57,856 nt of DNA from Paenibacillus anaericanus (GCF_003994475.1 NZ_RZNY01000024.1:9039-66894), one strand, 5' to 3'; shown: positions 1 to 8,596, numbered from the stretch's first letter. Translations and numbers: made by a program. Notes: a model not told the origin generated them from the letters alone.

Positions 1-60
1 GTATGCTTTCGAAGTAGCTTTCCTTTGGAAAGCTTTTAGGCGAACGCTCCGCTTCTTCAG
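1..60. repeat. Interspersed intergenic repeat, copy 1
   Basis: The stretch contains TATGCTTTCGAAGTAGCTTT (3-22), matching 17 of 20 bases in the repeat-rich leader near 31470, and GGCGAACGCTCCGCTTCTTC (39-58), which matches the reverse complement of 15981-16000 at 18 of 20 bases. The sharing across three distant sites shows a dispersed repeat family rather than coincidence. Confidence 0.6.
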
Positions 61-135
61 GACAATTCCGGTATCGAAGATATGATCTGCACATACTTCT
101 GTTATTAGCAAGCACTGATTACGGTTTAGATCCAT
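1..135 (-). CDS. Partial minus-strand reading frame at window edge, unknown
   Basis: Reading leftward, an ATG at 135 is preceded by GAGGTGA (complement of 140-146) with 4-5 bases of spacing, and 45 codons stay open to base 1. The product begins MDLNRNQC and is not a family I recognise. From about codon 27 the reading frame runs through the interspersed repeat at 1-60, so this stretch becomes rich in Lys and Arg. That could mean a gene whose end was replaced by a repeat, or a chance reading frame with a good ribosome binding site. It is divergent from yhbD, with a long hairpin between them. The remainder lies outside the window. Confidence 0.35.
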   Translation of the reverse strand, partial: MDLNRNQCLLITEVCADHIFDTGIVLKKRSVRLKAFQRKATSKAY

Positions 136-169
136 AATTTCACCTCATTCCTTACACATATTTCTCGCA

Positions 170-211
170 GACACGGCATCGCTATCCCAACAAGGACAGC
201 GATGCCGTGTC
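170..211. other. Long perfect-arm hairpin in divergent intergenic region
   Basis: Inverted repeat with arms of about 18 bases: 170-187 pairs with 194-211 with one internal A/C mismatch and a six-base loop. There is no U-tract on either side, so it does not look like an ordinary terminator. It sits upstream of both the partial minus-strand frame and yhbD. Confidence 0.6.
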
Positions 212-237
212 TATTTATGTTTATCGCAATCACATTA

Positions 238-266
238 TTTACAGCGTAACAATGTTATGTTACACT
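238..266 (+). promoter_or_regulatory. Putative sigma-A promoter of yhbD with overlapping palindrome
   Basis: TTTACA (238-243) and TACACT (261-266) are separated by exactly 17 bases, fitting a sigma-A promoter (5/6 and 4/6 matches). A palindrome GTAACA-N6-TGTTAC (246-263) fills the spacer and touches the -10, a typical position for a MerR-type operator. YhbD has a MerR-like N-terminus, so autoregulation is plausible but inferred. Confidence 0.45.
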
Positions 267-288
267 GCTTTTTAAGAGGTGGATGAAC

Positions 289-924
289 ATGAGTGAGGAT
301 TTAATTTCTAAGAAGGAACTGCTGGATATGACAGGAATATCCTATGGACAGTTATACCGGTGGAAGCGGAAGAACTTAATTCCGGAGGATTGGTTTATCC
401 GTAAGTCTTCTTATACGGGTCAGGAAACCTTTTTTCCAAGACATAAGATTATGCCGCGTATCGATAAAATACTCAATATGAAGGATGGCCTATCGCTAGA
501 TGAACTTGCGGATGTATTTTCTCCCAGTTTGGGAGAGATTTATCTCAGCGCAGGAGAGATACTTGATCGCAACATTGTTTCATCTAGCGCTTTGAATTTA
601 TATATACAAGTGACCGGACACAGTGAACACTTTGCATTTGATAAAGTTCTAACTCTATATATGCTCGACAAGCTGTTACAGAGTGGAGATATATCGCTGG
701 ACGAAGGCCAGTTGCTTGTAGGCACGCTAGAAGAGCATTTCCCTTCTTTTGCCGGGAAGGACGGCCAACTTATGCTGATTCGGAAGATGGGAGTGGCTGC
801 GTTTATCCTGTTGACCCCGGGTAGCACGATTTGTTTCGATCAGGGAGTAAAGTTAGTAACGACACTGTTCATGGCGCAATGCACGGAAGAGCTTAAATTG
901 AAAATAGGCGGAAGTGAGGGATAG
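289..924 (+). CDS. yhbD: YhbD/DUF4004 family protein with MerR-like HTH
   Basis: The 211-residue product resembles Bacillus subtilis YhbD (DUF4004). Residues about 3-65 form a MerR-like winged helix (LISKKELLDMTG, then YRWKRKNLIP), followed by a helical region with no recognised catalytic motif. An ATG at 283 is in frame, but AGGTGG (277-282) lies directly against it, whereas ATG 289 has six bases of spacing, so 289 is preferred. The gene is followed three bases later by bacE and then bacF, the same order as yhbD-yhbE-yhbF in B. subtilis, where the bactofilins are needed for swimming motility. A DNA-binding role controlling this operon is inferred from the fold and from the palindrome in the promoter; it has not been shown. 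Confidence 0.85.
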   Translation: MSEDLISKKELLDMTGISYGQLYRWKRKNLIPEDWFIRKSSYTGQETFFPRHKIMPRIDKILNMKDGLSLDELADVFSPSLGEIYLSAGEILDRNIVSSSALNLYIQVTGHSEHFAFDKVLTLYMLDKLLQSGDISLDEGQLLVGTLEEHFPSFAGKDGQLMLIRKMGVAAFILLTPGSTICFDQGVKLVTTLFMAQCTEELKLKIGGSEG

Positions 925-927
925 AGG

Positions 928-1650
928 ATGGAACAAGCAGCAAAGGATTTAAAAATTAATGGTATAGGGAAAGTATCAGGTGGCACCTATGGAAAAATTA
1001 CTACAGACGGGATTGCGACAGTGAACGGGGAGGTCCTTTGCTCGTCCTTGACAGCTAACGGAACACTGAAGTTGAAAGATTCCATTCAAGCGGGGCAATT
1101 TCGGCTGAATGGTAATGGTTCAACGGCGGCTACGATCGGTGGAGGAAAGTTCCGTGTAGACGGGATGTTTAAAGTCGATGGGAATGTACAATTCGAAGAG
1201 ATAAATATCAATGGAATGCTGAAAGCCGAAGGAAGTGCGGTAGGGGAACGTGCAGACATCGACGGAGGATTAAATCTGGGAGGTAGCGCTGAGTACGAAT
1301 ATCTGAAAGTCCATGGTCAGATCCAAGTCGACGGGATGATCAATGCGGGTGAAATGGAAATTTTAATGGCAGGACCCTGCCGTGCCAAAGAAATCGGTGG
1401 AGGACGCATTCAAGTTCGCAAAAAAACAGGCTCAAGATTCTTCTTGGCACTGCTATCCCCATCTTTAGCTACCCGCTTGACTGCCGAAGTTATTGAAGGC
1501 GATGAAATCGTGTTAGAGGATACAACGGCAAAGGTTGTTCGTGGTAATTCGGTACGGATTGGTTCAGGTTGCGAAATCGGACGCGTTGAATATAAACACC
1601 ACTATGAAGCGGATTCCAAAGCCTCAGTAGGGATAGCTGAACAAGTATAA
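928..1650 (+). CDS. bacE: Bactofilin (polymer-forming cytoskeletal protein), YhbE/BacE-like
   Basis: A 240-residue protein dominated by short repeats with regular Gly and hydrophobic spacing (for example IATVNGEV, MFKVDGNV, GMLKAEGS, QIQVDGMI), the signature of the right-handed beta-helix of bactofilins. These self-assemble into membrane-associated filaments; the B. subtilis homologues BacE and BacF act in flagellar assembly. The C-terminal part (about 150-230) is a second set of strands ending in RIGSGCEIGRVEY, which is closely matched in the next gene. Start ATG 928 is three bases after the yhbD stop, with GTGAGGG upstream inside yhbD, so translation is probably coupled. No membrane segment or signal peptide is seen. 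Confidence 0.88.
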   Translation: MEQAAKDLKINGIGKVSGGTYGKITTDGIATVNGEVLCSSLTANGTLKLKDSIQAGQFRLNGNGSTAATIGGGKFRVDGMFKVDGNVQFEEININGMLKAEGSAVGERADIDGGLNLGGSAEYEYLKVHGQIQVDGMINAGEMEILMAGPCRAKEIGGGRIQVRKKTGSRFFLALLSPSLATRLTAEVIEGDEIVLEDTTAKVVRGNSVRIGSGCEIGRVEYKHHYEADSKASVGIAEQV

Positions 1651-1671
1651 ATGAGGACGGTGAGAAATAAA

Positions 1672-2408
1672 ATGGCTGATTATGATAAGAACTTGAAACA
1701 CTCTGACTTGAAGATTGTTGGTGATAGTGGATCTAATGGCGGAGTCTTTAATAAGGTGAATATTGTTGGCAATGCGGAAATTAACGGTGACATCGATTGC
1801 CTGACTTTTAAATGTACCGGAACGGCTGAGATTGACGGTAGCCTCACCAGCAATGTCTTTAAAACTACTGGAGATGTGATAACGAAGGGATCCTTACGGG
1901 GTGGTGAGGTAAACCTGACAGGCAATCTAAATATTCGAGGAAGTTTAACGGTTACAAAAGCCCAACTCAACGGGGAAATTCAGATCGAGGAAGGCATTGC
2001 CGGGGATGAAATAGGGATATATGGAAATTGTACGGTCAAAGGTGATTGTCAGGTGGAGCATTTTCGATTGAAAGGTGCCGCTCAAGTCGATGGGATGTTA
2101 AATGCAGAGCGAGTAGAAATGAAATTATTAGGCTTAAGCCGTGCAAGGAGATCGTTGGAGGTCATATTCGGATCCAGCCGCATTCTTCGTGGAGATGGAT
2201 GTCCTTGTTAAAAAATTCTGGAGCTCCAGAGCTTAAGGTTGAGGTTATCGAAGGTGATGTGATATGGCTTGAGCACACGGTAGCAGATGTGGTGCGCGGC
2301 GGAGATGTAACAATTGGACCGGGCTGCCGAATTGGTCTTGTCGAGTATCGGGGAACTTTTCAACAAGATAAGCAATCCGATATCGCTGAGAGTCGGAACG
2401 TGGGTTGA
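1672..2408 (+). pseudogene. bacF: Bactofilin YhbF/BacF homologue, broken by a -1 frameshift
   Basis: The first frame (from ATG 1672) gives bactofilin repeats up to LLGLSRA and then reads a short nonsense tail to a stop at 2211. A second frame continues the family sequence from KEIVGGHIRIQ through EVIEGDVIWLEHT to RIGLVEYRGTF and stops at 2408. The neighbour BacE has the same order (PCRAKEIGGGRIQV ... RIGSGCEIGRVEY), so one base, most simply an A in the run at 2145-2146, is missing. Restored, the protein would be about 245 residues, like BacE. ATG 1672 is preferred over ATG 1651 because GGTGAG (1659-1664) lies seven bases before it. No slippery heptamer suggests programmed frameshifting. Either a recent mutation or a sequencing error. 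Confidence 0.85.
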
Positions 2409-2440
2409 GTTGGTAGAGCAATTTCCATGCAATAGTATAG

Positions 2441-2490
2441 GAACAGTCAAAGCCCCCTTACCAGAAACGATAAGGGGGCTTTGACTGTTC
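2441..2490. terminator. Bidirectional rho-independent terminator
   Basis: A near-perfect inverted repeat (GAACAGTCAAAGCCCCCTTA paired with its complement at 2471-2490) with a ten-base loop sits between two convergent genes, bacF and the MFS gene. A/T-rich arms give a U-run on either strand, so it can serve both. Confidence 0.9.
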
Positions 2491-2498
2491 GAAAGTGA

Positions 2499-3710
2499 TC
2501 ACTCGGGATGGATATAACCTTTCCGTCCAGCTAGGAACCCGAAAGCAATAGCAAAAAGGGAAATGAAGACCATCGTGGCAAGCGGGGTGTCCCAGTTTCC
2601 GCTTCTGTCGTGAAGGAAGCCGAATAGTGTCGGGCCAATCGAGGCCAATAGATATCCGATAGACTGGGCCATACCTGATAACTCAGCCGCTTGTTCAGCA
2701 GTCCGAGTGCGAAGTGAAAAGAATAAAATGACAAGACTAAAGGTTGTACCGCAGCCAAGCCCAATCAACATAATGAACAGTGGTGCGAATGAAGGGAGGC
2801 CTAACCAAATTCCGCCGAATCCAATTAGAAACAGTGCAGCTGAAGAGGCTGCAAGCAATTTCTGGCTTCGCATCCGCGACGCGATCAGCGGCATAATGAA
2901 TGACCCTGCCATGCTCATAATTTGCATAAGGGACAGCATCCAGCCTGCCTTTCCCGGACTCATACCTTGTTCATGAAGGATTTCTGGGAGCCAGGTGATA
3001 CCTACATAGAACATGACGGATTGAAGCCCCATAAATATAGTAACCTTCCAAGCAACGGAAGAGCGCCATACAGATCCAGATTTGCGGGATGTTACGGATC
3101 CATTTGAACTTATCTTTGCGGGCTTGCGGCGAAGTTGTGGTAGCCATATCAATGTGGTCACTATGGAAAGAATGACCCAACTACTTAGTGATCCTCGCCA
3201 ACCCAAAAAACTGTTGGAAAGCGGAATGCTGATTCCTGAAGCAATTGCCGCCCACATATTCATAGATGAAGTATATAAACTTGTCATCAGGCCGACTTTA
3301 TGTGGGAATTCGCGTTTGATTAATCCAGGAATAAGCACGTTACATACGGCAATTGCACTACCGATCAGCGCTGTGCCAGCGAATAATGCTAGGGTATTCG
3401 GGAAATAACGAATGGCAATTCCGGCTGTTAATGCAACCATACAATATATTAGCGTCCATTCCATACCGAACCGCCGTGATAGCTTAGGAGCAACCAGAGC
3501 GAATATAGCAAATGCGATCAGTGGTAAAGTAGTCAGCATCCCGGTCATGGTGTGGGAAAGTCCGGTGTCAGCTTGGATCTGACCTATAAGAGATCCGACG
3601 CCCGTAATAGGGGCCCGCAAGGTGGCGGAGGTCAGAAGAATAGCAAGAACCAGTAGCGTGATGGAGGTGCCACGTGGGGAGCTAAGAGAGTGAGCTGTAT
3701 CTTTATTCAT
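2499..3710 (-). CDS. MFS transporter, CynX/NimT-like
   Basis: A 403-residue membrane protein with about 12 hydrophobic segments. The N-terminal stretch LRAPITGVGSLIGQIQADTGLS and the helix-2/3 loop APKLSRRFGME are typical of the CynX/NimT branch of the major facilitator superfamily, which moves cyanate, nitroimidazole and other small molecules; the substrate here cannot be told. A longer frame begins at 3752, but the ATG at 3710 (MNKDTAHS) follows AGGAGG (complement of 3722-3727) at 11-12 bases and removes a non-conserved 14-residue extension. It is a stand-alone gene, convergent with the bactofilin operon and sharing its terminator. Confidence 0.85.
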   Translation of the reverse strand: MNKDTAHSLSSPRGTSITLLVLAILLTSATLRAPITGVGSLIGQIQADTGLSHTMTGMLTTLPLIAFAIFALVAPKLSRRFGMEWTLIYCMVALTAGIAIRYFPNTLALFAGTALIGSAIAVCNVLIPGLIKREFPHKVGLMTSLYTSSMNMWAAIASGISIPLSNSFLGWRGSLSSWVILSIVTTLIWLPQLRRKPAKISSNGSVTSRKSGSVWRSSVAWKVTIFMGLQSVMFYVGITWLPEILHEQGMSPGKAGWMLSLMQIMSMAGSFIMPLIASRMRSQKLLAASSAALFLIGFGGIWLGLPSFAPLFIMLIGLGCGTTFSLVILFFSLRTRTAEQAAELSGMAQSIGYLLASIGPTLFGFLHDRSGNWDTPLATMVFISLFAIAFGFLAGRKGYIHPE

Positions 3711-3879
3711 GATGTTTGAAATCCTCCTATGATCTTCAACCGCTTCTAGCAAATTGTTCTGAGGTTGAGAAGCCTCCTACCTTAATGTCAGGAGTGAACA
3801 CTAACCTTATCATATGAAAACTTTTACAATCAATACATTTATGTCATTGTCTGTTCTCTGTCGTCTGGATGTCACAGAT

Positions 3880-5316
3880 CTATCTAAATGTAGGTCCTTC
3901 CACACCGTCCTCTACAATGCTTTTTGGATTTGTTTCGGCAGAAGGATTCTCTCTATATGAACCTTCATCGTGCATTGCTATGACCGTGGGTTGCGATGGA
4001 TAGGTATCTTTGGAGAGTTTACGAGTCTCTACAACTTGCCCATCTATTTTTTTGATCCGGTACGTTTCGACAACAAACCCCTCTTTGCCTTGGACGAGGA
4101 CTTCCCAGCCTCCAACAGGTAGCGTCTTATTCACTACATATTTATTTTTCATCGGAAGAACTTTAGATGTTCGGGATTGAATCTCATAAGTCACATTCTG
4201 CGGGATATCTCCGAATAGCTTGACCGTCAGCACATGGTTCTGGGTTTGGGCTCGGATCAGTATGTGATGTTCTGATGTATTTTTGAAACGAAAATTAATG
4301 TAGCCCTTCGCAAAGGTGGCGTCCTGCCCCTTGGGTACATAACTGACCGGCAGGGAGTGGTTGCGGCGCTCGACAATAGTTAATCCCGCGCGGAGAGCGG
4401 CATTATAGAGGGTGCTAGACACTTGGCATATTCCGCCACCCACTCCAGGCACGAGCTTCCCACCAAAGATGACGGGGGCCTCACGGAAGCCGTACGTTTG
4501 CTCAGCGGACTCAATCACTGTGGCGTAGTCAAATATGCCACCAGGTGGTAACGTCATCCCATCTATCGTCTGTGCTACCGCATCCACATTGTACAAGCGC
4601 CCTTCACCGCTACTTTGAAGGCCGGTTGAGAATTCTGCAATTCTACGCCGAATCCCTTCATCCTGAAGCGTCTCTATCGTTACTGTGGGTTGAACGACAT
4701 GTAGGGGGATGGTGATCACGGTAGGATCTTGAGACTTGTTGTCCCCATCGGGGATGGAGGTAGGCAAAGCTGATAGTATGGTAGATGGAAAGGACTCCCA
4801 GTGAATGCGCTGTGCTGTCCGTCCAGGTAAATAGCTAATACGATCATCCTTATCAATAGTTCGCACTGCATTCACAAGTGCACCGAACTGTGCCTCCTCC
4901 CATTCGGAGTTAAAGACTGCCTTCAGAGGTTTGGCGTCGTATGAAGCATGGAGTTTCCATACTTTAGGGAAGTTTTTTCGTGCTAGGACACGATTCCACA
5001 AGCTTCCCTCAGAAAGTTCTGACAGAGACGCTCTGAAATCCCCTGCATGATAAGATACCCCGCTTTCCCCCCAAGTGAGGTTAACCTCAATATTCTCGAT
5101 TACAAATACAATGGGATGCGTTTCCATCACCTTAAATTCATTTGCTAATTTTTGGAGTGCGGTATCCTTTTTTAATCCACCGACTTTCATGCCAGCAACG
5201 GTAGTTCCTTTGGGAACAGTATTTTGCCCCACGTATAGCTGAGCTACTATCAGTAAAAGGATACACAGCAATAAGACAGATACAACCGAAATAATAATAG
5301 GATGGATTTTTCGCAT
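3880..5316 (-). CDS. VanW family cell-wall protein with PG-binding and G5 domains
   Basis: A 478-residue protein. Residues about 5-30 are a single N-terminal membrane anchor (HPIIISVVSVLLLCILLLIVAQ). A peptidoglycan-binding_4-like region follows (about 35-240), then the VanW domain (about 240-370: GRLYNVDAVAQTIDG, GGIFDYATV, PGVGGGICQVSSTLYNA) and a C-terminal G5 domain (about 385-450). VanW proteins are often linked to vancomycin-resistance clusters but their biochemical role is unknown; G5 domains bind cell-wall sugars or metal. ATG 5316 is chosen over upstream starts because AAAGGAG lies six bases before it and the anchor follows immediately. Divergent from ftsE. Involvement in envelope maintenance is inferred. 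Confidence 0.88.
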   Translation of the reverse strand: MRKIHPIIISVVSVLLLCILLLIVAQLYVGQNTVPKGTTVAGMKVGGLKKDTALQKLANEFKVMETHPIVFVIENIEVNLTWGESGVSYHAGDFRASLSELSEGSLWNRVLARKNFPKVWKLHASYDAKPLKAVFNSEWEEAQFGALVNAVRTIDKDDRISYLPGRTAQRIHWESFPSTILSALPTSIPDGDNKSQDPTVITIPLHVVQPTVTIETLQDEGIRRRIAEFSTGLQSSGEGRLYNVDAVAQTIDGMTLPPGGIFDYATVIESAEQTYGFREAPVIFGGKLVPGVGGGICQVSSTLYNAALRAGLTIVERRNHSLPVSYVPKGQDATFAKGYINFRFKNTSEHHILIRAQTQNHVLTVKLFGDIPQNVTYEIQSRTSKVLPMKNKYVVNKTLPVGGWEVLVQGKEGFVVETYRIKKIDGQVVETRKLSKDTYPSQPTVIAMHDEGSYRENPSAETNPKSIVEDGVEGPTFR

Positions 5317-5398
5317 GTTGTACTCCTTTCCAATTTGGAAAAGCTCATGTACAACCATGTATATGTTCAAGTTCTGAAAACTTTCGAGTACTCAAAAG

Positions 5399-5414
5399 GT
5401 AACATATTTGTTAC
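5399..5414. promoter_or_regulatory. Palindrome between vanW-like gene and ftsE
   Basis: GTAACATATTTGTTAC is a perfect 6-bp inverted repeat with a four-base centre in the divergent region. Its half-sites equal those upstream of yhbD (GTAACA/TGTTAC), but the spacing differs. A shared operator is possible, and chance is equally possible in AT-rich DNA. Confidence 0.25.
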
Positions 5415-5529
5415 AATAAATAACGGACTGGTGAATATTTACTCATCTTTTAAAGGAATTGACGGGAAAGTGTCGAATTTAGATGCAGATGACTTAGCGC
5501 TGGGAATTAAGATTTAGGACGTGATAAAT

Positions 5530-6216
5530 TTGATAGAAATGCAGGATATTTGGAAGACATATCCCAATGGCACCCATGCCCTAAAAGGGATATCAGTCAA
5601 AATCGATCGTAATGAATTTGTATATCTAGTCGGTCCCTCAGGAGCAGGGAAATCGACTTTTATGAAGCTAATATATCGGGAAGAAGTACCAACCAAAGGA
5701 CAAATTTCAGTCAATGGTTTTAATATTGGTAAGCTCAAACCTCGCAAAATTCCATATGTTCGCCGCAATATCGGCGTAATTTTTCAAGATTTCAGGTTGC
5801 TACCTAAACTGACTGCCTATGAGAATGTTGCCTTCGCATTGGAAGTTATTGAAGCGCCGAAGAAGGTGGTCAAGAAGCGTGTACTTGAGGTGCTAGACTT
5901 GGTCGGACTTAAGAATAAAGCTGGGCGTGACCCCTCACAGTTATCAGGGGGAGAACAGCAACGGGTTGCGATTGCTAGAGCGATCGTCAATAACCCTTCT
6001 GTTATTATCGCGGACGAGCCTACAGGGAACTTAGATCCGGAGACCTCATGGGGTATTATGCAACTTCTAGATGATATTAATTTCCGGGGTACCACCATTG
6101 TAATGGCAACACATAACAAAGAGATCGTTAACAAGATGCGCAAGCGTGTAATCGCTATCGAGCATGGTAACATTGTGCGAGATCAGTTGAGAGGGGAATA
6201 TGGGTATGAATTTTAA
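5530..6216 (+). CDS. ftsE: Cell division ATP-binding protein FtsE
   Basis: A 228-residue ABC ATPase. Walker A is GPSGAGKST (35-43), the signature is LSGGEQQ, and Walker B is VIIADEPTGNLD, followed by the switch histidine in MATHNKEI. It pairs with the membrane protein FtsX to transmit ATP hydrolysis across the membrane and activate a peptidoglycan hydrolase. An upstream GTG at 5521 is in frame, but TTG 5530 is better: AGGACGTGAT (5516-5525) matches the Shine-Dalgarno core AGGAGGTGAT at 9/10 with correct spacing, and the protein then begins MIEMQDIWKTYP. ftsX overlaps its end, and the likely hydrolase partner follows. Confidence 0.95.
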   Translation: MIEMQDIWKTYPNGTHALKGISVKIDRNEFVYLVGPSGAGKSTFMKLIYREEVPTKGQISVNGFNIGKLKPRKIPYVRRNIGVIFQDFRLLPKLTAYENVAFALEVIEAPKKVVKKRVLEVLDLVGLKNKAGRDPSQLSGGEQQRVAIARAIVNNPSVIIADEPTGNLDPETSWGIMQLLDDINFRGTTIVMATHNKEIVNKMRKRVIAIEHGNIVRDQLRGEYGYEF

Positions 6217-7120
6217 CACCCCCATTCGACATCTTAGCGAAGGCGCGAAGAATGTATTTCGTAACGGTTGGATGTCCGTGGCTTCGATTACATCGATTAT
6301 AGTCTCATTATTTATCCTGGGTGTGTTTACTTTATTAGTTTTGAACGTGAACTCGTTTGCGGATGATGTCGATAATCAGGTAGAGATTAATGTTTATATG
6401 GGGACAAAGGTAGATCAGGCTACATTAGATAAAATAAAAGCCGAGATCGGATCGATGGATGAGGTCAGCCGTATCACTGTGATATCGAAGTCTGAAGGTC
6501 TCAAAGACTTCAAGGAGAAATTGGGCGAAGAGGGCAAGGATTTACTAGAGGGCTATACCGAAGAGACCAATCCAATCCCAGACACGCTTAAGATAGAGGT
6601 TGTTGAGCCAACTACGGCTCCTTATCTAGCAACTAAAATTGAGGAATTAAATAAGAAATATCCGGATAATCCGATTTATAAAGTTAGATATGGACAAGGT
6701 ACGGTTGAGAAACTTTTCAAAGTCACACGAGCGGTACGCAATATTGGTTTCGCCTTCGTTGCGGGTTTGGGGTTGATGGCGATGTTCCTTATCTCTAACA
6801 CAATTCGAGTTACCATTCTGGCCCGCCGACGTGAAATTGGCATTATGAAGTTGGTAGGAGCCACGAATATGTTTATCAGGTGGCCATTTTTCGTAGAGGG
6901 TGCGCTAATCGGTCTGATAGGTTCAGTTATTACCGTAGTTGTTCTATTTCTTGGATATAACCAATTGGTAGAAGCTATTCAGGGCGATATTTCGATGGCT
7001 TTTCGGCTAGTACCAATTAAAGATATTAGTCTAAAGTTAGGTGGACTATTAATTGGATTTGGTCTTGTTATCGGAATTTGGGGAAGCACCATGTCAATTC
7101 GTAAATTTTTGAAAGTGTAA
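6206..7120 (+). CDS. ftsX: Cell division protein FtsX
   Basis: A 304-residue permease-like protein with one N-terminal transmembrane helix (about 23-45), an extracellular loop of about 110 residues, and three C-terminal helices flanking the FtsX domain (RREIGIMKLVGATNMFIRWPF). The extracellular loop binds coiled-coil hydrolases in other Gram-positives. It overlaps ftsE by 11 bases. ATG 6200 is possible, but ATG 6206 has GAGGGG nine bases upstream. FtsEX in Bacillus controls CwlO; the next gene here has the right architecture to be that partner. Confidence 0.94.
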   Translation: MNFNTPIRHLSEGAKNVFRNGWMSVASITSIIVSLFILGVFTLLVLNVNSFADDVDNQVEINVYMGTKVDQATLDKIKAEIGSMDEVSRITVISKSEGLKDFKEKLGEEGKDLLEGYTEETNPIPDTLKIEVVEPTTAPYLATKIEELNKKYPDNPIYKVRYGQGTVEKLFKVTRAVRNIGFAFVAGLGLMAMFLISNTIRVTILARRREIGIMKLVGATNMFIRWPFFVEGALIGLIGSVITVVVLFLGYNQLVEAIQGDISMAFRLVPIKDISLKLGGLLIGFGLVIGIWGSTMSIRKFLKV

Positions 7121-7175
7121 TTAGATGTAGTAGTTCGAAGAGATAGATTAAACAAAAAGGACGGGGAAAGCAAAG

Positions 7176-8417
7176 TTGAAAAAATGGATATCCATGATTG
7201 CCGTTGTCACTTTAGCCGTTATGATCTTCCAACCTACAGAAGGTTATGCCAAGAGCAAGACGATCAGTCAGATCGACAAAGAATTGAAACAGCTGCAAGA
7301 GCAGGCTAAGCAGGCCAAAGAGCAACAGGAGAAGGCGGCCGATCAGAAGAAGGAAGCTCAGCATTACGTTAATAAGAATACTAATTATTTGAAGTTAGTT
7401 ATGCAGGAAATTGATACGGTAAGTAATGAACTTGTTCAGATTTCTATGAAGATTGACGCAACAGAAGAAAATTTGCGGGCTACTGGAGCCTTGCTGGATG
7501 AGACAGAGGTGCGAATTCAGGAACGCTCAGATTGGCTCGATTCACGAGTACGTTTGATGTATACGGATGGAACGGTTTCGTATTTAGATGTTCTTTTGTC
7601 ATCAACGAGCTTTACAGATTTCCTTGAACGCGCTGACTCATTACAAGCGATCGCTAACCAGGATCAAATGCTGTTGGAAGAACATAAGAAAGATAAGGAA
7701 CTTTTCGAACAGCAAAAGCTTGACTTAGAACAGGATTATGCGACGGTTAAGAATCTATATGCAGAAGCGGAGTCTCGTAAGAGTACTTTAGAAGAAAAAG
7801 AGAACGAGAAGCAACAATTAATTGCTAAGTATAGCCATGAAATTGAAGAATCCGATGATATCAGCGAAGAGCAGGAAGCTTTGTTAGTCGAATTCGCAAC
7901 CAAGCGTTCAGCCTTAGAGAAAGAGAAAAATAAGATCAAAGCTGCTCAAGTATATACGTATAAGAAGAGTACTAAATCGAGCAGTAGCTCCGGTGTTTCG
8001 AGTTCAGGAACTTTTAAAGGGAATGGCGGATCCATGGGACTTGCTGTTACAGGTGCGCGGTTGTCGTCAGGTTATGGTACGCGGGTGCATCCAATAACAG
8101 GTAAGGTGAAGACGCACACAGGTATTGACCTGGCGGCTGCACAAGGGACAGATATTCACGCAGCTGCAGGTGGTGTCGTTATCGTTGCTGAATGGTGGAG
8201 TGGTTATGGCAATACCGTCATTATCGATCATGGTGATAATGTATGGACGCTATATGGTCATATTCGGAACAATGGTATCGTGGTTGAAAAAGGTCAGCAA
8301 GTGAAAAAGGGCCAAAAAATCGCTGAAGTCGGTAGTACAGGTAATTCGACAGGACCCCACTGTCACTTTGAAGTCCGTATAAATGGTAATCCTGTAGACC
8401 CGATGCCTTATTTGTAA
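7176..8417 (+). CDS. Secreted coiled-coil M23 peptidase, likely FtsEX-activated hydrolase
   Basis: A 413-residue exported protein: signal peptide (about 1-25, ending near GYAKS), long coiled coil (about 27-260, rich in Lys/Glu/Gln), a Ser-rich linker, then an M23/LytM domain (about 290-413). Zinc ligands are visible as H314 and D318 in HTGID and H397 in HCHFEV. This EnvC/PcsB-like layout fits a coiled-coil regulated endopeptidase, but unlike EnvC all catalytic residues are intact, so it is probably an active hydrolase. TTG 7176 is the start; GGGG lies nine bases upstream. Placement right after ftsEX argues for direct partnership, analogous in role to CwlO, which however has an NlpC/P60 domain. 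Confidence 0.9.
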   Translation: MKKWISMIAVVTLAVMIFQPTEGYAKSKTISQIDKELKQLQEQAKQAKEQQEKAADQKKEAQHYVNKNTNYLKLVMQEIDTVSNELVQISMKIDATEENLRATGALLDETEVRIQERSDWLDSRVRLMYTDGTVSYLDVLLSSTSFTDFLERADSLQAIANQDQMLLEEHKKDKELFEQQKLDLEQDYATVKNLYAEAESRKSTLEEKENEKQQLIAKYSHEIEESDDISEEQEALLVEFATKRSALEKEKNKIKAAQVYTYKKSTKSSSSSGVSSSGTFKGNGGSMGLAVTGARLSSGYGTRVHPITGKVKTHTGIDLAAAQGTDIHAAAGGVVIVAEWWSGYGNTVIIDHGDNVWTLYGHIRNNGIVVEKGQQVKKGQKIAEVGSTGNSTGPHCHFEVRINGNPVDPMPYL

Positions 8418-8439
8418 TAGAATAGTTGCAAGTCTAATG

Positions 8440-8480
8440 AAACGGATAACGTCTCTACATGGGACGGGCTATCCGTTTTT
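8440..8480 (+). terminator. Rho-independent terminator after ftsEX-M23 operon
   Basis: AACGGATA pairs with TATCCGTT, enclosing a second stem of CGTCTC with GGGACG, and ends in TTTTT. It separates the ftsEX-hydrolase operon from the protease gene. Confidence 0.85.
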
Positions 8481-8596
8481 CCTTCTTTCTCTCGCAGGAA
8501 TGGATGGACTAGATAAATATTCCGAACAAGCTAAACATATACTATGATGGTTATTAAGGTAGCTTCCAAGTTGATCAATCCAGAGGCGGTGATTTT

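Noticed and set aside
2130..2160. Programmed ribosomal frameshift in bacF
   Set aside because: No slippery heptamer, no downstream stimulatory structure noticed, and no reason known in the family.
5302..5517. 71-residue plus-strand frame before ftsE
   Set aside because: It begins within the VanW gene start on the other strand, has no ribosome binding site and covers the regulatory gap.
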